Source of the DNA: Mugil cephalus
Lineage: Eukaryota > Chordata > Actinopteri > Mugiliformes > Mugilidae
Direction of reading: 5' to 3'
NCBI RefSeq assembly: GCF_022458985.1
Contig: NC_061776.1
Coordinates: 8,884,591-8,948,590, forward strand
Length of the DNA stretch: 64,000 bases
Shown here: in pieces, positions 13,301 to 42,712 of the stretch
Position numbering within the stretch: position 1 is the first letter of the stretch
Layout: each line of letters starts with the position of its first letter
Notes under the pieces: generated by a model
Told to the model about the DNA's origin: nothing
What the model saw: only the letters and a program-made list of their open reading frames with translations
Database searches by the model: none
Position numbers and translations under genes: made by a program

Positions 13301-13424
13301 ACACCGAGGTCTCCTCCGGCTGGGCGATGCTGCGGTTCCTGAGGGTTCGACCACAAAAGTTCTCATCCAATCCATTGAGCCCCACTGATGACCTTGTGAC
13401 GCGCGAGGAACGGGACGCGGCCAT
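83..13424 (-). CDS. zzz3: ZZZ3, ZZ-type zinc finger-containing protein 3 (ATAC complex subunit), 11 coding exons
   Basis: ZZZ3 is a nuclear subunit of the ATAC histone acetyltransferase complex whose ZZ finger reads the histone H3 tail (family knowledge). Coding exons in transcript order: 11648-13424, 9243-9381, 8270-8417, 8027-8139, 7307-7378, 6078-6179, 5631-5726, 4211-4360, 3067-3201, 1224-1324, 83-227. Phases match at every junction. The protein starts [18 protein letters not shown] and ends [13 protein letters not shown], close to human ZZZ3 as I remember it. Order: Ser/Glu-rich disordered N-terminus (1-580), the conserved [16 protein letters not shown] block, a helical segment (about 594-640), SANT/Myb (about 743-801), ZZ finger (about 912-960). 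ATG 13424 is the first in its exon. The length is 992 residues (human about 903) only if one base missing from the Glu-codon tract near 11,730 is restored; as given, translation stops early in exon 2. Intron 3 is GC-AG. Identity is near certain. Confidence 0.97.
741..1106. mobile_element. hAT-like MITE, ATCGATA-rich family, copy 1
   Basis: Starts CAGGGGTGGGAAAATAT and ends CCCACCCCTA, inverted termini of about 9 bp. The interior is rich in ATATCG/CGATA words. It is homologous along its length to copies at about 36837-37467 and 58493-58824. Target duplication is not clear. Confidence 0.65.
1325..3066 (-). other. zzz3: ZZZ3 intron 9, with transposon remnants
   Basis: 1.74 kb intron holding a TTAA-flanked piggyBac-like fragment (1695-2018). 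From about 2090 to 2345 lies a separate repeat-like stretch whose plus-strand frame from 2192 begins MPQCSAYS, recalling the first residues of a THAP domain but quickly interrupted. The rest is AT-rich without a recognisable feature. Confidence 0.45.
1695..2018. mobile_element. piggyBac-like TTAA element, copy 1
   Basis: Starts TTAACCTCCTGAGACCC followed by GTCCTCATATGAGGAC, and ends AGGAGGTTAT. The TTAA boundary with CC-starting inverted repeat is the piggyBac pattern. No transposase frame. Confidence 0.6.
4123..4149. repeat. Poly(C)27 tract (poly(G) on the ZZZ3 transcript)
   Basis: Twenty-seven consecutive C on the plus strand, 61 bases inside ZZZ3 intron 8, downstream of the donor at 4210. 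Confidence 0.9.
5114..5395. repeat. Transposon-tail fragment in ZZZ3 intron 7
   Basis: Begins with one end of the long-TIR family (CACCGATCAGCCATAACATT) but without its partner, then runs into T-rich sequence ending TTCCCCACTGTCGGACAAATA, a retroposon-tail motif common in fish. Confidence 0.4.
5631..7378 (-). CDS. zzz3: ZZZ3 exons 5-7: SANT/Myb domain
   Basis: Exons 7307-7378, 6078-6179 and 5631-5726, all phase 0, together encode the SANT/Myb module. It begins in [10 protein letters not shown], continues through the helix [17 protein letters not shown] and ends with [12 protein letters not shown]. The Trp residues in QLW and RRW are the usual core aromatics of a Myb repeat; the third position is Tyr/Phe (QKYF). 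The proline-rich linker [11 protein letters not shown] follows. Intron 7307/6179 holds an imperfect (CATC)n tract. Confidence 0.95.
7133..7212. repeat. Imperfect (CATC)n / (ATGCATCC)n tract
   Basis: About 80 bases of CATCCATC and CTATGCATC words in ZZZ3 intron 5. Confidence 0.8.
8140..8269 (-). other. zzz3: ZZZ3 intron 3, non-canonical GC-AG intron (130 nt)
   Basis: Exon 3 ends FDK plus one base (ACAAAG) and is followed by GCACGG; exon 4 starts after CACTTCAG. Joining them gives [13 protein letters not shown] in frame with the family, one residue shorter than human FDKVGLP. No GT donor nearby gives the needed phase 1. All other introns in the three genes are GT-AG. Confidence 0.75.
9382..11647 (-). 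other. zzz3: ZZZ3 intron 1 of the coding region
   Basis: 2.27 kb between coding exons 1 and 2, GT-AG. Mostly unique sequence with scattered GC-rich stretches (about 10,600-10,780). Short open frames here have no family resemblance. I see no further feature. Confidence 0.6.
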
Positions 13425-13489
13425 ACTACGGCGGGTGCCTACAGTCTCCTCATCCTGGTGCTCTCTCCTCTGCAGCACAATGTGGGCAC
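11648..13489 (-). CDS. zzz3: ZZZ3 large first coding exon (with short 5' UTR piece)
   Basis: The acceptor TCTTGCAG precedes 13489 and the ATG is at 13424-13422. The donor GTATGT follows 11648, leaving GA of an Asp codon that T from the next exon completes. The exon encodes the disordered N-terminal two thirds: a conserved start ([16 protein letters not shown]), an 8-residue Gln/Lys repeat (residues 54-101), long Ser/Pro/Glu-rich stretches, the conserved [12 protein letters not shown] block, a Glu tract, then [16 protein letters not shown]. Upstream of the Glu tract the frame is fixed by MAAS...TLRTSPRR. Downstream the conserved block lies in another frame, so one base is missing between them. 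Third codon positions are strongly GC-rich, which explains the long antisense open frames. Confidence 0.93.
13122..13265 (-). repeat. zzz3: 24-bp coding tandem repeat in ZZZ3
   Basis: Encodes residues 54-101 as imperfect octapeptides of the type QESKQDAK ([24 protein letters not shown] and so on), about six units. Confidence 0.85.
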
Positions 13490-16489
13490 CTGCAAGACAC
13501 ACACACACACACACACACAGCCAGACACATGCACTTCGATAAGTCAATATAATGACGGACAATTTGCCAACGCTCACAGCTCAGTGTCTGCGGTACAGCG
13601 TTAAAAAATGCTAAAGCTAAAACGCGCGGTGTTTTTAAAGAAAAGCGTCCATCGTAAGGGCTTTGTTAAATACCGCTCGGGTCATTTCTCAGCTCACACC
13701 GGAGCCGTATTGATTTCTCCTGTCATTGTAACTAAGCAACACCTTCTGTCCACAGGCAAAAACTGGATGTCTTACACCTGGTCTGCACAAAAGAAGATAA
13801 ACTGAAAAGCTCGGCGAGTTCACGCCGGCAGAAAACAAAGCGGGAGGGGGGGGGACAATAAAGTCCGATCTTCCATTTGGCCTAATCACACAGTCACTTC
13901 AGACTCCTCATAACAAAAAAAAAAAAAAAAAAAAAAAAGGCGACGCTTCGAAGCTCATTTGTATGTGCGGGGTAACTCGAGAGATGAGGTGACTACGGTT
14001 CAGGAGGCATCCGAAATGATGAAAAGACCCCGAAGCAGGCGAAGAAGGTGATATTCGGAAAAAGATTTCGACTGCTGCCAAAAATAAAGTCATCACGCAG
14101 ACGGCGTACGTCTGTTACAGTGAAGGCCTATTTATTTCCTCCCTGCAGAGATTGCTGCTGCTTTTTCTTTTTTTTTTTTCTCTCTTCTGTGTAACATAAA
14201 TGTGGTTTACTTGGTTGACTGATTTCCGACAGCAAAAGCAACACTACACTTCTTGCATCCAATTCAGCAGAGACACAGTTTCAACCAATCGCACGCCTTC
14301 AGTCTGGTTTTATCTCTTCGTAACAGGTGCGCCTGAAGGGTCAACGGGCTAAAAATCTTATTGGAGCACATTTTTTTAAAAAAACTGAAACACTAAGAAC
14401 AAAGTCCTCTACATGAGGCATGATGATGAACTTCCTGACTCAATTCAAGGCACAACAAAGCCTCCCGACGCCGGCTCTGTGTGTCGCCGTGGTATCATGC
14501 AGAGGAAGACACTTCACTAGTGTGAACTACAAGAAAAATCCTGGCCGGCGCGAGCAAGGAAAAAAAAAAAAAAAGAACACCGTCTAAATGTTACCAGGCT
14601 CTTATATGAAGTCAATATTTAATTTCGCAGATAAGAGACGAAGCACTAAATCAATTTTTAAATGTAGCGTCCAGTCAGGTAAATAACTCGGTAACCAGTT
14701 TATCTCACTTTCATGACATTAAGGTTGTAACTAAACAAACACTCACTTGGGTGCATTAGTAAAAGCAAATACAGTATTGTTTTTAGATGATCTAATCTTT
14801 TTATTTTTAGGTTTGCGATAAACCGCAACCACCATTCTTCTTCTGTTTAAATGGACGTCCCAAGATGATGTTAAACATCTAGTAGTGAACACAGGTTTTC
14901 TGAAGCCAAGGTACAAAAATAAAACAAAAAAAAACAAGATTCGCTACATTAGCTCTAACAAGGCTATTTATTAACCCTAAATCCAGTCACGTGGTGCAAA
15001 TGTGATGTAGGAGAAATATATATATAGAATAAAAGATGGTAATTGAAGTGTATGATCATTTTATAAGATGTAATCTGTTAAACCTGAATTAAACTCAAAG
15101 TTATATTTCTTGTTTAGCCTATCACACGGACAACGATGAGGCTGTCAAAAGGATAGAAATCCTCCAATTGGAAACACAACCAACCTTCATGAAGCAAAGA
15201 TTTAACGCCATTACATTAGAATGCATTTGTTTTCACTAGTGTACCTAATGAACTGGCAGTGCACACATAATGCTGAGAGAAACCAGCTTATTCTGGCTTT
15301 TGCCACACAGTGTAAAGGTCGTGTAAATGTGGGCCTGACCCCCCCCCTCAGTCATAGCAATTTACAATCTGGATCATTTAAAAAAAAAAAAAAAGGAAAA
15401 TTAGCTTTAATATTTCAAATAAACAGAGTTTACATTTAGGGCTGTTTTAGAAACGCCTCGGACATCTATCACCCGAAACGACGCATAAATTAATTAGAAA
15501 TAAAGTTAGACGCGCAGGCGGAGAAACTATTTTCAGATCCCAAAGACATTCCTGCCCCGAGTTCGAGGACGACCGGCTCCCGAGAACGTTCTCAGTCAAC
15601 ACAGCCACAGGAAACTTGTCCAGCTAATAAATCTAACGAAAGGGACAATAAAAGCGTGACGCGCTAAAGGTCGTGTTAAAGTGACATTCAGCCGGAGATG
15701 TCGTCACCGGCCGTCGTTTCCGCAGAACAGGAGACACAGTCACGGTTCTCTGCTCGTAAAGTGCATGAACATATTTACATTAATTCTGACTGCATCAACG
15801 TGCGGGACGAGCTCATCAGTCAAAGAGTGATTTAACATCTCCGTGTCGTCTATTCTGGGACGGTTCCTCCTTTTTCTCCTTCGCTCAGCGCCAGAGGCCA
15901 CGCGGACCACAAATAACATTTTGATAATATTCCTTGAGGGGAGCTGACACAATAGTCACCTGGAACAAGCCGCCGCCACCACGCGCACGTTTTACTCGCA
16001 CTCCACTAAGGTCTCCAGCTGGGAAGGCTAATGTGATTTGTCCATGCGTAAAATAAAAGAGAGGGAGAAAGAAAAACAGGGAGCTGGAGGGGGGGGGGGT
16101 GGGGTGGGGGGCAAGTTATTCAGACCAAGCACTCGCCCTTAGACTCAACACGCCAAAACTAATTAAGCCGGCTCATCTGACCTGCTCCCAAAAAATCTAG
16201 AAAACTAATCACTACACAACACGATAATTAGGGTTATGGGATATGGAAATTTTTGCTTCCAATAATTAAAGCGATGAAACTGGCGAGGTCTCAATAAGTG
16301 AGTATTAAATAAATCAGGTGCCACATTCAGGTGCTTGTTTGAAGGATCCGTTAAATACGCGCTCGCTTGCCAAATTATTAACCCTTTAAGAATCCACAGG
16401 GTCACATGTGGGACAGCGGCCGCTTCTTGAAACAGATCAGAGCTCTGTGCACAAGCTGTGTGAGTAAATGCTTCATGCAATGTGTCATT

Positions 16490-16765
16490 TTCTCCTGGTT
16501 TCATTGATAAAAGTCATTATAAGATTCAAACCATACAATTTTTTCCAAATAAATAAATAAGCTGTGCACCAACTTTGATTCCTCAAGAACAAAACCACTC
16601 AGAGTGATTCTGTTTTTTGTGATAGAAACTTCAGAGTCTTGGCTTTGAGAAGAAACCAAGACCACGCACGAGCTCCAAAATGTTTACGGACAGCGTTCAA
16701 TTCACTCTGGTCCTAAATATGCGTTGCTGTTTTTATTGGAGAAAGGCTGGAACGATAAGAGGTCA
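16490..16765. repeat. Dispersed repeat, copy A
   Basis: Shares with 56278-56585 the words TTTCATTGATAAAA, TTGATTCCTCAAGAACAA and TTTTGTGATAGAAACTTCAG in the same order and orientation. No terminal structure is evident; family not recognised. Confidence 0.55.
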
Positions 16766-17013
16766 AGCACACACGTAAAAACTACTGTATTAAAACATAA
16801 CAGCCCTGCACTAAATTTAAGCCTCATGAATGTTACGGTGCTCAACATCCGTTTAAAACAAGCTGATGATTCAACTGCGTTTTCCTTTGTTGGGGGCTGT
16901 TAATTGTTAATTGACTAGCCCGTTTTAGCGCGACAAAACCACGTCCTCCTGAAGGATCACACCGTTAAATCGTCACCTTTTCCGACACAACGGATATGAA
17001 GAGGGATTTAGGC

Positions 17014-17047
<34 letters not shown>

Positions 17048-18905
17048 AAAATAAACCTAATATCTTGGCAATTGAGTGTAATAACTGTCAATACGTTGAC
17101 GATCCCACTCGAGCTCAAGCTAAAAAGAAACGGACGGATGTAATGACTGGAATGTCATAAAGTGAAGGGTGCAACAGGGTTGCATATTTCCCAGTCGACG
17201 CGGTTACTAAGTCGGCGGAGACGTACACACATGTTGGACACTGTAATGTATAAGACAGTCGTTACAGAACTGGAGAGATAAATGTGATGTTTGAAGGCAG
17301 GTGATTAAAGGCAGCATTTAGTTTGGTTAGTTTTAGCTTGGTCTGTCATTATAATAGATTTCAAACTGGCTTTAAAAAAAAAAATAAAATAAAAAAAATC
17401 ACTTAATCTGACGTGAGAGATAAACCACTCTCTCGCGTCAGCTGCTCATAACCCACGTCGGCCTGACGAGGGGAGGGGAGGGGGGTCACAAGGATGATAA
17501 AAAGGTCGAGAGCAACAGATTTAGAAAAACAAAACAAAAACAGTTTAATTTCAGGTTTGAGAGCTGTGTTCGTTTACTGAAAACTCTAATACTTAATACA
17601 TCTGTTAGAGTAAAATATCCCCTGATCTTTTTGGGAACATCTCAGCACATTTCAGGATCACGGGTGACGATTTTAAATAGTAGTGTTTGATGTTATTACA
17701 GCGTAAACACAACACAGCAGCGCGCAGGTGTCATAGGGCCAAAAAGAGGCCCCGGCTGAGATTTTAAATCTGGCCCATCAGCGTTAATTTGTGAATATTA
17801 CTGCAGTTTTTTCCAATGTAAATAACTTCTATTCCTAATGTGTTTTAGAAACAGACGCACTGAGACGCAGGACTAATCAGCAGACGGCAACGAGCTCAAA
17901 GTGCAGTTATTTTAGTTAAGAAATGTCATTATTTTACCTTTTTAAAAGGACAGTTTATTAAAAGTAAACATTCTCCTAATTTACTTGTTCTTCTTTGCAC
18001 TAAAACAAATAGAAATCAATGTGGAGCTGGTGTTAATTATAGGTTATCATGCTATTGTGTTCCTTCCTGTGTGTGGCCCCACAACTAAAACTATTTTGAC
18101 ACTTCATAATGCTCTGGTAGTGTATAAACAGTGACCCTGACCACTATGTACAACAAACCATAAAACCCAGTATTTATTAGTATGTTACTAGTAAGTGCTG
18201 CTCCCCAGACAGGACCCATGTGCCACTCCAGACTCAATCAAGCCACTTCCTGATCTTGTTTGGTTGTGAAGTTAACACGTGCTGATGAGGATCGCATTAC
18301 TAGTATTGTGACATGTCTCCCTCTAAGAGGTCTAACAGATGGACAGTGTGGCACCAGACACCGTAAAACCATGAGGAGCTTCCACTTGACACATTAAAAA
18401 GGTTTTTTTAAACTCCTAATTACACACAGGCAAACACGCACCTTTAAGAGGCAAAGTGTGGGGGGGCTGATGATGGCGAAGAAGCTAAGTTAAAACCCTC
18501 TGTGACTGAGATAACGGGGACTAATGTCTCTTTTATGATGATCGGACAGACTCTGTGCTCGTCTCTGTTGCTGACCTGTAGTTTCTACACTTCCACGGGG
18601 CCTACTGGCAACAATAAATCCACGGAGCGGTGCTGGGAGACATACCGAGGAGAATCGCTCAAACCCCAACATCCCGGCTAATCAGCGGCGACAAAAGTTG
18701 GAGGCACGAGGGGTGGTTACGCGAGCCAGACCGGACCGGCGTGTGCAGCACCGGCAGCACCATCAGCACGTGCCGCCGGTAAAACTCCCAAAGTTCACGG
18801 TTAAGAGTCCGCCGGGGCAAAACGAGCCGAGCCGAGCAAAGCTACACGCTAGCAGCATGGTCCAACTTCCCCCATAGCACGTCTTAGCCGAGCTAGCATG
18901 CTAAC

Positions 18906-19928
18906 TAGGGATGTGCGTATCGATCCAGAAACGTCGATACTTCCGATTTAGACGTGTGATATTTTTCGGATCGATCCTCACATCAAAAATATCGATACTA
19001 AGTCCGCTTTCACATATAATATAAATACTTTTATAGCTCTATTCGCAGGAGACTAGTTTTACTTGGGGACCCCTGGTAATTTGTAAAAAATCGCGGAGGT
19101 CGTCTGTGATCTTAATCCGGTGCGAATCGTCCATGTCCGTAATTTGTGATGTAATAATTACACCACAAATTAGACCGTGGAAAGTAGCAGAGACTTAACT
19201 ACAGATCGTGAATTTGAGTAAAACACAGAACCACGTGAAACACAGACACAGGAGGTAATATCGGAAATTGCAGGATGTCCCCAGGTAAAACGAATCCCGT
19301 GCGAATAGAGCTAAATACACTGAACCTGTAATCAATTATAAAAAAATCAAAAGCGTGAGAGACATGGAGCGCGGGGAAGTGTCCCCACACCTGAGACAGA
19401 CGTCTATGATGGAAGCCCTTAAATTCAGAGAGGAAGGCAAAATCCAGGTATAGTGTGAAAATACATCACAGGTGTATACAAGTAGATCATATCAACATGC
19501 TATTGTTTCTTAGCAAAAACATATAAATGGGAAATGATACGGAATGTTCTGAAAGTTGAGGTTCTATCAAGTTCTAACCTGAAGACCACTGGTCTGGTCC
19601 AAATAGAAATAAAGCCGAGACGGAGCGGCTGTTCTTATTTTCATTTTTGTTTGAGAGCGATTTTAAATCTTTTAAATGTGATTTGCTCAGATTTTCAGTC
19701 GACTTGTTGATTTTGCACAGATTTCCTTTGATTGCTCTGATTAAAGACATATTAGGCATCTTATTGACTTTTATACAGAGATATAATATTTACATTCATA
19801 AACACTCATTGTAAATGTAAATTTCGCATCCACAAGTAGACGTCCATCGATATCGATATCGCGGCATTAGCCTTGGTATTACTTGGTATCAGATCGAAAG
19901 GAAAAAATAGTGGTATCGCACATCCCTA
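18906..19928. mobile_element. Non-autonomous hAT-like element with perfect 8-bp target duplication
   Basis: Bounded by TAGGGATGTGCG on the left and CGCACATCCCTA on the right, perfect inverted repeats of 12 bp, and flanked on both sides by ATGCTAAC (18898-18905 and 19929-19936). The 8-bp duplication points to the hAT superfamily. The 1,023-bp interior has only short open frames, so no transposase. It sits in the ZZZ3 5' intron, near a CpG-rich patch. Confidence 0.85.
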
Positions 19929-20549
19929 ATGCTAACTAACTTACCGCTAGCTCCCGGGGAGCTAAACATAAAAACATTAACGCTTCAGGCACCAAAACCC
20001 GCAGACTGTTGCTGCACAAGTGGAAATAAAATCATTGCCTAAAGCGCTCCTCCCTGGCACTCACCAAAAAAGTGTGCTGCAGCCTGAACAAACCCAGTTT
20101 CTCTTTCTGTTGTGATAGACTAGTTAGCCAGGTCGGCTAACGTTACCTCGGCTAGTTTCCCCAGTAAAACTGCACCGTGCAGAGAGGATTCGTGGCGATT
20201 TAATAGCCCCTCTATTAAAATATAAGGCGAGGCATTATAGCTAGCCCGACAGCTGGTACTAACGCTGTGTTTCGCCGAGGTTTATATCAGAGACAGGCAG
20301 GAGTAGCATGGTTAGCAACCAGGCGGTATAACGGCACTTGGTAACCAGTTAGCAACCGCGGCTATCCGCGGCTAGCCGATTGTTCCGCGCATAACTTTGC
20401 CGATGTATTCGTGTCCTGCCAACAATGACGGCCGCGCACATCTTTGAAGGGTTAATAACTCCGGGCTTTTGTCTTTTTGCTCTACTACAAGCACCGAGCT
20501 GGGGGGGTACACTTCTAAACAGCTTTTGTAGCTCAAGAATTACACGTAC

Positions 20550-20605
20550 CTCACTTCCGTAAATTTGCTGCAGCCATGTTTTCACCCAGTCCACTAGTCG
20601 CGGGG
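20550..20605 (-). promoter_or_regulatory. zzz3: Probable ZZZ3 first non-coding exon and core promoter
   Basis: On the minus strand a strong donor GAG|GTACGT ends an exon at 20550. Just upstream is AACATGGCTGC, like a YY1 site, and ACGGAAGTGA, an ETS-type site; both are typical of sequence just downstream of a vertebrate housekeeping start site. The YY1-like ATG opens an 8-codon upstream frame that ends at the donor. Surrounding DNA (20,150-20,600) is CpG-rich. The exact start site is inferred. Confidence 0.45.
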
Positions 20606-20660
20606 TGTGTGTGTGAGTGAGTGAGTGAGTGTGTGTGTTGGTGTGTGTGTGTGTGTGTTG
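20604..20660. repeat. (GT)n microsatellite at the ZZZ3/USP33 junction
   Basis: GT repeats interrupted by four GAGT units, followed by a 9-bp inverted repeat GAGGAGAGC...GCTCTCCTC (20662-20689). Confidence 0.85.
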
Positions 20661-20809
20661 AGAGGAGAGCCGACTCAGCCGCTCTCCTCAAAATGCAACA
20701 CTATCCTGCACATTTTTTATTTTTTTTTTGCCCCTGCCAACATTGCAATCGGTCGCCTCGCCTAATTGATCGCCATACACCGAGGCTACTATGATGAATA
20801 ATAATAACG

Positions 20810-22029
20810 CGCCGTGATTGACTTTTATTTCTCACCCACCACCACCACCAGCACATCAGCACACAGGGACACACAATCAAGGGAGCCACAGCGATCAACA
20901 TGTTTTCATCAGGTTTTAATAGTGTCAGCCAGCCAAAAAAAAATCAGGATAGATCTTACTCATATGCAAAAAAAAAATAAAAAAAATTTTGGAGAGTACA
21001 GCATTTCTGTTGACCTCCCTATCAGCCAACACGTTAAGCAATACCATGCCCATACACAAAAATAATGCCTTTGATTAATTCAACTGCTGCTGATGATGAT
21101 AAAGGTGATTGCGGCCTACGTTATGCTTCCTGCGGCTGTACAGTTTAGTGAAGATAGATCCGGATTTGCGTGCACATTTTTATGAGCAGCTCTTGCATTT
21201 ACATGCAGTTTACACGAGATGTTAAAATGCGACTGAAGCGTTAGAGCATGCGTTCTTAACAGTGTCCGCCCGCCACGTGTTTTCTACAAAGACAAAATCT
21301 ACTGACATCATATTAAATCACTCCCTTCTGCGATAAATAACCCAAGTGCTGGATGTTGACCAACATACTATAGGTATACGGATACATTCAAAATACAAAC
21401 CAGACATTTGCGTGAAGCATGCCAATTTGTACGTCTACAGAACAGTGCAAAAACACAAAAATCATTCCTGAGACTACTCAGCTATTAGTCCCTTCATAAC
21501 CTTTTGATTTTCATCACTTTTAAGTGTCACGATTTTCTGCTCTCCTCATTGGACAGCTCTTGTTCTCTTACAACAGGAAAAATGAGTCATGTATCTACAG
21601 CAAGATGTATTGTGATTCATCAATATCAGCAACACACACACATGTGGACATACAATATGTGCTCATTTGGTCGAGAGAAAAAAAAAGAAAAAAAAAAGAA
21701 TTATGGCATACAGTGGAATTTTTTAGCTGCACTTAATTTAAATGCTTGGTTCAGAAAACCACCCGACACATGAATACTACAGTGCTAATAGAAATTTAAG
21801 AGCTCTTTATACAGATTTGTACAACGCGACCATCCTTTCCAGACATGTTAATTCCCTCCGTCGAAGGCTGTCACGTAGCAGTAAAAGTGAGGTCCTTTGC
21901 TTGGATGCTTTCGAAATAAAAGTCAAGTGCAAAATAAAAGGCTTTTCGTTTCTTAAATGTTTTTTTTGTTGTTGTTGTTGTTGTTGTTTTTTTTTCATCC
22001 TTCCTCGGTGTTTACTGTCAAGTGTTTGA
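20810..22029 (-). other. usp33: USP33 3' UTR
   Basis: About 1.2 kb after the stop, A/T-rich, with a (CAA)n-like run on the transcript strand (about 21961-21990). The best poly(A) signal is AATAAA on the minus strand at 20829-20824, placing cleavage near 20,805-20,815. The end is inferred from that signal only. Confidence 0.5.
20824..20829 (-). terminator. usp33: Poly(A) signal AATAAA, probable USP33 end
   Basis: Plus-strand TTTATT in ACTTTTATTTCTC reads AATAAA on the minus strand, followed downstream by T/G-containing sequence. An additional TTTATT lies near 20,715. Confidence 0.5.
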
Positions 22030-40129
<18,100 letters not shown>

Positions 40130-42361
40130 CCCTCACCTCTGAGGACGAGAGAGGGAAAGAAACGAGTTCACGCGTCTTCATTTAGGAAACAATGTTGACC
40201 TTCTGGTTTTAGAGGAATGTTCGTCAAAGTTACATCTGATCCTTGACAGAGAAGAATAATGAGGCATATTGTTCACGACATGAGAACGAACAGTTACAGG
40301 CCACTGTAACAAGAGTCACCACCACCACCACAGCTTCTTGAAAGCCGTCGTGTACAACCAGCTACACCTGACCACCGTTAAGACTTCTGCAAAAAGGGGA
40401 CAACTGACAGAAAGAAGAAGCAGAGGGTGGCAGCCTGGGACTTTCAAACGGACGACACTTCTGTCGGGAGCGTCCGTGCCTTTATCTGCTCGCCGGTATC
40501 CTAATTCTGCGCCGTACATGTGAGCCTTAAACCCTGGATTCACAAACACAGATAAGCTCTTATCTTAGAAGGAGCTGAAAGAAATCCAAACATAGAAGCT
40601 GCGGCGAGCAGAAAAAAAACAATGCAAGAAGCGAGAAAAACACTGAAATGAAAGTGAAAGTCACACCAGTGATGCTGCAAACTCCATTTTGACATTAATA
40701 ATGACCGCTGGTCAAATGGAAAAGGCAAATCCGGCAGAGTGCTGAATGAATCAGCAGGCAGCCACTGCAGAAACCAAACCATTGTTCCCCTGCTGCACTC
40801 AGTCCGTAGAGAGGAACACAAAACTGCTATACTAATGGACCAATTAGCTTCGGCAAACAGAACCATACATCTTCTACACGACATCCCGCCTCATGTGCTA
40901 AATTAGTTCTTTTTTCAGTTTGTGACGATCCTAAATATAATATCGTGTCCCTTCAAAGAACCAGGCACAGGCCCTTTTCTGGAAGATCACAAGGTTTTCC
41001 ACTGTTGCTGGAGCCACTGTAACAGTCTGTAATTATTTATTGTTCAGATCGTTAACTGAGCGAGCTGGTTGCAGTGTAACACCCCAAATGCTTATTTTAA
41101 TTTAGGCTCATTTAGCACAAACGCTGTTGTATTTCTGAACTGTATATGGAAAGAAGAAGCTTGTCAGCTACCTGACAAAAAAAAAAAAAACGTGCCTTGC
41201 GCACTGGGATGACCAGAAAATACTGGAAGTATTATTGGACTTGTTCCACAATAGAAAAGGGAACTCACACAGCCCTAAGTCGCTGCTGCGGTGATAAAAA
41301 CGTGTATTACTTGGGGTGTGATCATAAAACACGAACCTCATCTGACTTTGAGCAGGAGTCAGCTTTCTTGAAAGCGACTATTACACCAGGAAATAGTCTC
41401 AAGGAAAAGGTTTTTTTTTTTAACCATTTACTGTAGGGAACCAAAATGAGGAAGAAAATAAAAGCAGATACGACAGATGCCAACAATGTGATAAAACAAT
41501 CATCGACCAGCAAATGTAAACCAGGAACCATGCAGCTGTTACTATTTTCCTTTATATCTTCGCAGTCCAAAAAGCAACATCTTCATTATAAAAGATGTCA
41601 CACCGTTAAACATTAAAAAAATATAAAAGGTCGGACAAGGATACGCCTCGATCGGATCATTTTAAAAAAAAAATGCCTGGATCAGCCTCAATACCGATCT
41701 CCCTTTACTCAGTGGGACGTCCTAGTCTGAAGACGCTTTACAAAAACCCAGCCTCTGAAAACCTATGAGTAAGCACTAAGGCGACAGGGGCAAGGAGAAG
41801 GTCCCTTTAAACGGAGAGAAATCCTAAGCAACATGCTAATATGAAGCCATCAGGTTGAGGCCGGAAGTGAAGAGGGGCAGCAGATGGAATCAGATCATTT
41901 CATTCATGTATCTGGATATAAACATGATACAAACAAGAGTACATGATGGTGAATGACGCATGATATGTGGGAGATTTATAACGGATAGATCATAATGATC
42001 AATCTATCAAAGAAGTGCTTAAAAAAGATATAGTTATGAGAATAAACAGAAGCACAAGGACATGAAGCTAAACCGTGACAACAGCCGTTTGATTACCGGT
42101 GAGTTGCGAATATATGTAGTAGTGTATATATAACACGAATACACACACATGCTTAACTTTGTCTTATCTTTTTACGTTACAGCGAATGACACAATCATCC
42201 GTGCTGTCGTGAACGCACACATCCTGTACCCCGACAACAGGACAACTGTTAGAGATTAGAGATATGGATCGACGCAGAAAGAAGCAGACACCGAGCTCGA
42301 AGTCATGTTCAGTCCTGTACAACTCAACGCGTCTGTTTCCTGATCAATACTGTCTGTGTCA

Positions 42362-42712
42362 CAGGTGTCGTACATACGGCGTGGGGGTCAAAAAACGGCC
42401 CACCAGAGGGTCTCACCTGACCCGCAGCATGAATTTTCAAAGTGCGAAAATTACACAGAAGACTGCAATTTTTCAACGGAAAATAACGACTATCTCTAAT
42501 TAGTCCACGTGAACAGAACACGAAACTGAGACAGCAATGCGTCTCAAATTGCACTTATGTTTCTTAAGATTCTTTTATTTGTGCAGTGTAGTTTGTTAAA
42601 TTTGTTGATCTTTGCAAATCTGGAGTTATGTCGTTAACTTACTGGTCCGGCCCGCTTGAGATGAAACTGGGCCGTACGTGGCCGCCAAACTAAAATGAGT
42701 TTGACACCGCTG
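42362..42712. mobile_element. hAT-like element in USP33 5' intron
   Basis: Right end reads CAGCGGTGTCAAACTC on the minus strand, the familiar end of an abundant fish hAT-type repeat; left end CAGGTGTCGTACATAC is decayed. No transposase. Confidence 0.45.

Larger units (their letters stand above)
13490..20549 (-). other. zzz3: ZZZ3 5' intron(s), about 7 kb
   Basis: Between the likely non-coding first exon and the coding exon I find no coding sequence. The interval holds a CA repeat (13500-13520), A/T tracts (13914-13937, 14170-14180), an (ATT)n run (16999-17043), a dispersed repeat copy (16490-16760), a CpG-rich patch (about 18590-18860) that could be an alternative promoter, and a complete hAT-like element (18906-19928). 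Further 5' UTR exons may exist but cannot be fixed from sequence alone. Confidence 0.5.

Noticed and set aside
11589..13577. ATG at 13577 as the ZZZ3 start, giving a 662-codon frame
   Set aside because: It lies upstream of the splice acceptor at 13490-13491, inside a CA repeat; MAAS at 13424 matches the family start.
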